Shown here: positions 5,375 to 8,315 of the stretch, piece after piece
How positions within the stretch are numbered: the stretch's first letter is position 1
Layout: each line of letters starts with the position of its first letter
Origin: an archaeon
GTDB taxonomy: Archaea > Iainarchaeota > Iainarchaeia > Iainarchaeales > Iainarchaeaceae
Length of the DNA: 8,315 nucleotides
Reading direction: 5' to 3'
Assembly: GCA_024653905.1 (NCBI GenBank)
Contig: JANLGZ010000095.1
Span: forward strand, 1 to 8,315
Notes under the pieces: generated by a model
Told to the model about the DNA's origin: nothing
Databases searched by the model: none
The model's input: only the letters and a program-made list of their open reading frames with translations
Made by a program: the position numbers and the translations under genes

Positions 5375-5388
5375 ATTGTAATTGCAAT
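5375..5388. promoter_or_regulatory. Near-perfect 14-bp palindrome upstream of the TATA box
   Basis: ATTGTAATTGCAAT pairs with its own reverse complement at 12 of 14 positions. It lies immediately upstream of the GGDEF-domain gene's TATA-like box, where transcription-factor-B contacts or a regulator would fall. It is a candidate regulator site; AT-rich chance palindromes are the main alternative. Confidence 0.25.
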
Positions 5389-5397
5389 GCAAGATAC

Positions 5398-5420
5398 AAA
5401 AACAATCATCAAAATAAAAA
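5398..5420 (-). terminator. T-rich terminator after nth
   Basis: On the minus strand this stretch, just after the nth stop codon, has two runs of five T and one of four T within 23 bases. That is a typical archaeal U-rich termination zone. It lies before the promoter of the next minus-strand gene. Confidence 0.4.
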
Positions 5421-5424
5421 CACG

Positions 5425-6078
5425 TCAAAACACAAACGCACTTGGACAGAGTTTATTGAGCTTACAATCGGCACATTTTGGTTTTCTTGAAGCACAGACT
5501 TTTCTCCCGTGCCAAATCAGCATGTTGGAAATATTCCACCACTCGCTTTTTGGAACTAAACCCATTAAATCGCGTTCAATTATTTCAGGATTCTGAAAAG
5601 CAGTAAAGCCTAATCTGTTTGAAAGCCTTCTCACATGAGTATCAACCGCTATTCCGTCAATAATTCCATAGCCTTCACTAAGAACAATATTCGCGGTTTT
5701 CCTTGCAACCCCTGGAAGTTCCAAAAGTTCATTCATTGTTTTAGGAACCTTGTTTTTATATTTTTCGTGAACAATTTTTGCCATGCCTTTGATGTTTTTT
5801 GCTTTTGCGTGATAAAAACCAGTGCTATAAATAATTTTTTCCAAATCAGTTTGAGGAATTTTCACAAAATCTTCAGGTGTTTTGTGTTTTTTGAACAATT
5901 CCTTTGTAACCATATTCACACGAACATCAGTGCATTGCGCAGAAAGGATTACTGCTATTGTTAACTGAAAAACAGAATCGAATTTCAATGCAGTGCCGTC
6001 ACTTGGGTAAAGTTTTTTTAAGATCGAAATTGTTTTTTGCATTCTCTGTTTTTGCTGTTTTTTTTCCAGTTCAGCCAT
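5425..6078 (-). CDS. nth: Endonuclease III (DNA glycosylase/AP lyase)
   Basis: Nth removes oxidised pyrimidines and nicks the resulting abasic site in base excision repair. Numbering from the chosen ATG (217 residues), the helix-hairpin-helix LLELPGVARKTANIVL (118-133) carries the catalytic Lys127, and VDTHVRRLSNRLG (145-157) carries the catalytic Asp146. The C-terminal CASRKPKCADCKLNKLC gives C195-x6-C202-x2-C205-x5-C211, the exact 4Fe-4S loop spacing. AVILSAQCTD is the usual DNA-contact segment. The frame stays open 99 bases further upstream, but that would overlap the divergent folE start, adds non-conserved residues and passes a TATA-like box centred 26 bases before this ATG, so the shorter form is preferred. 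The upstream intergenic region is shared with folE. Confidence 0.96.
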   Translation of the reverse strand: MAELEKKQQKQRMQKTISILKKLYPSDGTALKFDSVFQLTIAVILSAQCTDVRVNMVTKELFKKHKTPEDFVKIPQTDLEKIIYSTGFYHAKAKNIKGMAKIVHEKYKNKVPKTMNELLELPGVARKTANIVLSEGYGIIDGIAVDTHVRRLSNRLGFTAFQNPEIIERDLMGLVPKSEWWNISNMLIWHGRKVCASRKPKCADCKLNKLCPSAFVF

Positions 6079-6099
6079 AATTAACACTTTTGTGGAACG

Positions 6100-6108
6100 T
6101 TTAAAATA
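6100..6108. promoter_or_regulatory. Shared TATA-like element in the divergent nth/folE promoter
   Basis: TTTAAAATA on the plus strand (TATTTTAAA on the minus strand) is centred 26 bases before the nth ATG, ideal for a leaderless nth transcript. It is also about 42 bases before the folE ATG, which would give a folE leader of about 16 bases containing AAGGGG. One AT core may serve both directions, or folE may use the GTATAAGG at 6127-6134, although that is too close for a leaderless start. Confidence 0.45.
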
Positions 6109-6130
6109 AGGTTTCTTGTTTTTTTTGTAT

Positions 6131-6136
6131 AAGGGG
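6131..6136 (+). promoter_or_regulatory. Shine-Dalgarno-like AAGGGG deciding the folE start
   Basis: AAGGGG lies nine bases before the ATG at 6146. It is one of the few purine-rich ribosome-binding candidates in the window. It favours this ATG over the in-frame TTG at 6116, which would lie upstream of the site. Confidence 0.4.
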
Positions 6137-6145
6137 TTTTTGAAA

Positions 6146-6688
6146 ATGAAAGAAGAATCTGTTAGAGAACAGCTCAAGTGTCTTGGAGAAGACCCTGATA
6201 GAGAAGGCCTACAGAAAACCCCTAACCGTGCGGTAAAAGCCTGGGAATATTTAACCTCAGGTTATAATCAGAACATAACTGAGGTGGTTAATGATGCCCT
6301 GTTTGAGGCTGAAGAAAGCAACATGGTCATTGTAAAAGACATTGATTATTTCTCAACCTGTGAACACCATTTATTGCCTTTTTTTGGAAAAATCCATGTT
6401 GGGTATATTCCTGATAAAAAAATAATTGGACTTTCAAAACTGCCGAGAATTGTTGAAGTTTTTTCAAGAAGATTACAGGTGCAGGAAAGAATGTGCTCTG
6501 AAATCGCAGATGCCATAATGGAGGTTCTGCAGCCAAAAGGAGTGGCTGTTATTGCCGAGGGAATTCACACCTGTATGGTAATGAGAGGAGTTGAAAAAGT
6601 TAACTCTAAAACAATCAGTTCTGCAATGCGCGGCACTTTTTTAAAAAATCCGGACACGCGAAAGGAATTCCTCTCGCTTATAAAGTGA
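6146..6688 (+). CDS. folE: GTP cyclohydrolase I (type IA)
   Basis: FolE converts GTP to 7,8-dihydroneopterin triphosphate, the first step of folate and other pterin synthesis. From the chosen ATG the protein is 180 residues. FSTCEHHLLPFFGKIHVGYIP (69-89) and GIHTCMVMRGVEK (139-151) supply the zinc ligands Cys72, one of His74/His75, and Cys143, matching the Cys-His-Cys set of the bacterial/eukaryotic enzyme. KLPRIVEVFSRRLQVQERM (98-116) and SSAMRGTF (158-165) are further family blocks, and EDPDREGLQKTPNRAVKAW (15-33) is the usual N-terminal element. This is not the archaeal MptA (type IB) enzyme. The next gene, folK, begins on the base after the folE stop, a clear operon for pterin/folate synthesis. 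Many archaea use MptA instead, so the type IA enzyme suggests transfer or a bacterial-style folate route. Confidence 0.97.
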   Translation: MKEESVREQLKCLGEDPDREGLQKTPNRAVKAWEYLTSGYNQNITEVVNDALFEAEESNMVIVKDIDYFSTCEHHLLPFFGKIHVGYIPDKKIIGLSKLPRIVEVFSRRLQVQERMCSEIADAIMEVLQPKGVAVIAEGIHTCMVMRGVEKVNSKTISSAMRGTFLKNPDTRKEFLSLIK

Positions 6689-7120
6689 ATGATTATGAAC
6701 ACAGCAATAATTTCCCTTGGCTCAAACATCAGACCGAAAACAAATATGGCTAAGGCAAAAATAATTCTTAAAAAAGAATTTGAAGTACTGATGGAAACTG
6801 AGCCTATTTTTACAAAACCACTGGTTTTCAGGGACCAGGCTGATTTTCTTAACAGCGCTATGTTAATACAAACCAAAATGAGTTTTGCTGAAACCGAAAA
6901 AAGATTAAAAGAGATTGAAAAAAACGATTTAAAACGCGTGAAAAAAGCAGGCATTAAAGCAGGACCAAGAACAATAGACATTGATATTTTAGTCTGGAAT
7001 TCCGCAGTAAAAAGAAAGGAAGTTTTTGAATGGGAATTTCTCAAAAAAGAAGTAAAGGAATTAGTGCCTTTGCTGGAAAAGGAACTCGGCAAAAAAATGG
7101 TTTGGGCAAAGAATTTATAG
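6689..7120 (+). CDS. folK: 6-hydroxymethyl-7,8-dihydropterin pyrophosphokinase (HPPK)
   Basis: HPPK transfers pyrophosphate from ATP to 6-hydroxymethyl-dihydropterin, activating it for dihydropteroate synthase. The 143-residue protein opens with ISLGSNIRPK (8-17), has QADFLNSAML (50-59), and carries the PPPK signature AGPRTIDIDIL (91-101) with Arg94 and the two Mg-binding aspartates D97 and D99. It is slightly shorter than typical bacterial HPPK, and the C-terminal 'HPR...F.l.PL' block is degenerate: only LVPLLEKEL is recognisable. The ATG directly abuts the folE TGA with no gap, so translation is probably coupled; a second ATG two codons later is possible. No folB, folP or folC is in the window. 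The call is firm on the N-terminal two-thirds. Confidence 0.93.
   Translation: MIMNTAIISLGSNIRPKTNMAKAKIILKKEFEVLMETEPIFTKPLVFRDQADFLNSAMLIQTKMSFAETEKRLKEIEKNDLKRVKKAGIKAGPRTIDIDILVWNSAVKRKEVFEWEFLKKEVKELVPLLEKELGKKMVWAKNL
7112..7119 (+). promoter_or_regulatory. TATA-like box for the metallopeptidase-like gene
   Basis: AATTTATA overlaps the folK stop codon and is centred about 25-26 bases before the ATG at 7141. Position suggests a separate leaderless transcript rather than simple extension of the folE-folK operon. Confidence 0.45.
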
Positions 7121-7140
7121 GCAAAGGTTGTTTCTAATTT

Positions 7141-7539
7141 ATGAAATATGAGTATGATGAAGCCTGGACTTTAAAGTCAAAAGAAATTGCAAAAACTCTT
7201 GGATACAATTATGTTATTCATGAAAAGCTTGGGGTTGTGAAAAGCTGGGGCTCTAAAACAAAGAGAACCATTGCAAGAATCCATTGCATAGGAAAGGTCA
7301 TGATGCTGGGCATGGGCCACAAAAAAAGTTTTTATGTAATAGAACTTATAAGCGAGAATTTTGATAAGCAATCTGAGGAAGACCAGATTGAAACAATAAT
7401 CCATGAATTAATGCATATCCCGAAAACATTCGGCGGGGGTTTTAGGCAGCACCATTTGGTTTCCCGCGGAAATGTGAAATTGGAATTGACAAGATATATA
7501 AATTTAAAAAAAGAACCAGCGCAGGCACGATTATTTTAA
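7141..7539 (+). CDS. Putative HExxH metallopeptidase-like protein
   Basis: The 132-residue protein carries IIHELMHIPKTFGGGFRQHH (86-105). H88-E89-x-x-H92 is a zincin-type zinc motif, and H104 or H105 is a likely third ligand. The block around residues 35-60 (SWGSKTKRTIARIHCIGKVMMLGM), YVIELISENFDK (65-76) and the downstream GGGFR pattern recall the small 'putative (phage) metallopeptidase' family found in archaeal and viral genomes; this assignment is from memory of the family. There is no signal peptide or membrane segment, so it should be cytoplasmic. The substrate is unknown. It follows folK by 20 bases but has its own TATA-like box and no functional link to folate genes. No phage genes surround it, so a viral origin is not supported by context. 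The very short C-terminus is basic. Confidence 0.75.
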   Translation: MKYEYDEAWTLKSKEIAKTLGYNYVIHEKLGVVKSWGSKTKRTIARIHCIGKVMMLGMGHKKSFYVIELISENFDKQSEEDQIETIIHELMHIPKTFGGGFRQHHLVSRGNVKLELTRYINLKKEPAQARLF

Positions 7540-7551
7540 TCAACTAGTAAT

Positions 7552-7560
7552 TTTAAATAA
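7552..7560 (+). promoter_or_regulatory. TATA-like box for the 124-residue hypothetical gene
   Basis: TTTAAATAA is centred 27 bases before the ATG at 7583, again the leaderless spacing. No ribosome-binding sequence is seen before the ATG, which supports the start chosen. Confidence 0.5.
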
Positions 7561-7582
7561 TAAAATACCCTTAGAGATTATT

Positions 7583-7957
7583 ATGCGAAAAATGTTTACT
7601 CCTGTTTCTAAAGCAAGGAAAATTTATAATCCTTTGAAAGAGAGAACAGAACCATTCAGATTTTTCAGTAGAATAGAAAAAAAACAAATACTTAAATCCC
7701 TAAAATTGAAAGAAGTTCTGTCTGTAACCCCAAAAGCAAGAGAACTTTTTGAAAGATTAAAAACTAAAATAAGATTAGAACTTGGGTTAAATCCTAAAAT
7801 TAATTTAAAAGTATTCAAAGAAGATAGTGGCCAATCAAAAATATTCGGTTATTTTACTCAAATAGAAGGCGATACCGGATATTATCAGATTACAGGAACT
7901 TCTACCCGATTTGATATGAAATCAGAAATTGACCGAATTTTAAAATTAGACAAATAA
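7583..7957 (+). CDS. Hypothetical basic protein, 124 residues
   Basis: I do not recognise this protein. It is lysine/arginine-rich, especially over residues 1-64, where probable helices (EKKQILKSLKLKEVL; PKARELFERLKTKIRLELG) are followed by alternating hydrophobic strands (KINLKVF, SKIFGYFTQI, GYYQITGTSTRF) and a closing helix (KSEIDRILKL). That suggests a small alpha/beta domain, possibly nucleic-acid or partner binding, which is only an impression from charge. There is no signal peptide or membrane segment. Reality as a gene is supported by its ATG 27 bases after a TATA-like box, coding-like composition and lack of a better reading frame. A second methionine at residue 4 is an alternative start. 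It is transcribed towards the unknown gene at the right edge, with 45 bases between the stops. Confidence 0.65.
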   Translation: MRKMFTPVSKARKIYNPLKERTEPFRFFSRIEKKQILKSLKLKEVLSVTPKARELFERLKTKIRLELGLNPKINLKVFKEDSGQSKIFGYFTQIEGDTGYYQITGTSTRFDMKSEIDRILKLDK

Positions 7958-8002
7958 CTTTAATATGAATTTAAAAGAAATCCCAAATCAGACAACTTTA
8001 AT
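7958..8002. other. AT-rich gap between convergent genes
   Basis: These 45 bases between two facing stop codons are AT-rich. The motif ACTTTAAT occurs near both ends of the gap, and the minus strand has a short T-rich stretch (TTTCTTTT). It probably holds the transcription ends of both genes, but no distinct terminator stands out. Confidence 0.3.
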
Positions 8003-8315
8003 TTAATTAGCGTCGAAAATTATTACGCTTTCTGTACTTGGTTCATAAAAAATATTTTCAAGAGAAATATTTAATCTTTTATTTAATCTTGGGTCTTTAT
8101 TTAATTCTGCAATAACACTTCTGATTTTTTCCACTGCTCTAACTTCCCCAAAATTTTGCAATGTTCTAAAATCCATTACTGACTCTTGCGAAAAAAACTC
8201 AGAAACATACGCGCTCTGAACCCCCTCTCTTTTCAGACCCGGGGTTACTTTTCGTTCATCAAATAAACCCGCAAAAATTTTAGGAGTCCTTACGTTTAGA
8301 CCCAAAACTTTCCCA
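8003..8315 (-). CDS. Unrecognised protein, C-terminal part (5' end beyond window)
   Basis: The minus-strand frame is open from the right window edge to a TAA at 8003-8005, giving about 103 residues. A TTG at 8305 could be taken as a start, but the frame continues upstream (GKV before it), so this is more likely the end of a longer protein. The visible part starts VLGLNVRTPKIFAGLFDERK, has a polar middle, a helix-like AVEKIRSVIAELNKD, and ends LENIFYEPSTESVIIFDAN. The last block loosely recalls the catalytic-loop/DFG strand pair of protein kinases, but the catalytic Asp is absent and the chain ends at once, so I do not assign that family. Function is unknown. Confidence 0.6.
   Translation of the reverse strand, partial: GKVLGLNVRTPKIFAGLFDERKVTPGLKREGVQSAYVSEFFSQESVMDFRTLQNFGEVRAVEKIRSVIAELNKDPRLNKRLNISLENIFYEPSTESVIIFDAN

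Noticed and set aside
6116..6145. N-terminal extension of folE from a TTG
   Set aside because: The ATG at 6146 has AAGGGG nine bases upstream and gives a normal-length enzyme; the extension is hydrophobic filler encoded by the promoter region.
5425..6177. Longer endonuclease III starting at 6177
   Set aside because: The extra 33 residues are not family-like, would overlap the divergent folE start, and lie upstream of a well-placed TATA-like box for the shorter ATG at 6078.
6565..7092. 175-residue minus-strand open frame opposite folK
   Set aside because: It is the antisense shadow of folK and the folE end, is rich in Phe/Ser as such shadows are in AT-rich coding DNA, and has no start signals.
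7141..7539. Evidence of a provirus from a phage-type metallopeptidase
   Set aside because: All neighbours are ordinary chromosomal or unknown genes; no integrase, structural gene or attachment-site repeat was seen.
8003..8080. Protein-kinase-like catalytic loop (LENIFYEP...VIIFDAN) in the right-edge gene
   Set aside because: The catalytic Asp is absent, the DFG-like end is not DFG, and the protein stops there; the resemblance is probably chance.

Overview
The window is AT-rich and gene-dense, and it looks archaeal. Start codons repeatedly have a TATA-like box centred about 25-28 bases upstream and little or no leader. RNase HII, the Hsp20-family protein, the ScpB-like protein and the Mrp ATPase all have an archaeal look. 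Together with short genes and tight spacing, this fits a small-genome archaeon of the DPANN type. The phylum is inference; no rRNA or other marker is present.

Layout. A cut 3' end of an unrecognised gene (1-98) precedes a plus-strand pair, rnhB and an Hsp20-family gene. This pair converges on scpB across a 3 x 20 bp palindromic tandem repeat (1291-1350). A minus-strand block follows: scpB, a flavin/NAD(P)H reductase of the ferredoxin-reductase superfamily, an Fe-S assembly pair (Mrp ATPase, and a DUF1858 redox domain fused to an A-type Fe-S carrier), a divergent GGDEF-domain protein, and endonuclease III (nth). nth is divergent from the plus-strand folE-folK pair (GTP cyclohydrolase I and HPPK). 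After these come a small HExxH metallopeptidase-like protein, an unknown 124-residue protein, and a convergent unknown gene cut by the right window edge. No stretch over 300 bases lacks a gene. I see no tRNA, rRNA, CRISPR array or insertion sequence.

How the genes may work together. The A-type carrier and Mrp form a likely operon for Fe-S cluster delivery, and the reductase just downstream could supply electrons. Nth, which shows a complete four-cysteine 4Fe-4S motif, is a possible client. The Mrp copy lacks the usual cluster-bridging CxxC segment. FolE and FolK are two steps of bacterial-type pterin/folate synthesis. RNase HII, Nth and ScpB serve genome maintenance.

Most unusual item: the GGDEF-family protein (4185-5339). 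It keeps the metal-binding DxD and a GSDEF signature, but Gly replaces the guanine-contacting Asp, there is an insert of about 34 residues before the signature, and no RxxD inhibitory site. Its GC content is visibly higher than much of the window. It is a candidate archaeal nucleotide-signalling enzyme with altered specificity, or a degenerate one. Two minus-strand genes (scpB and this one) also carry short tandem duplications that copy their stop-codon region.
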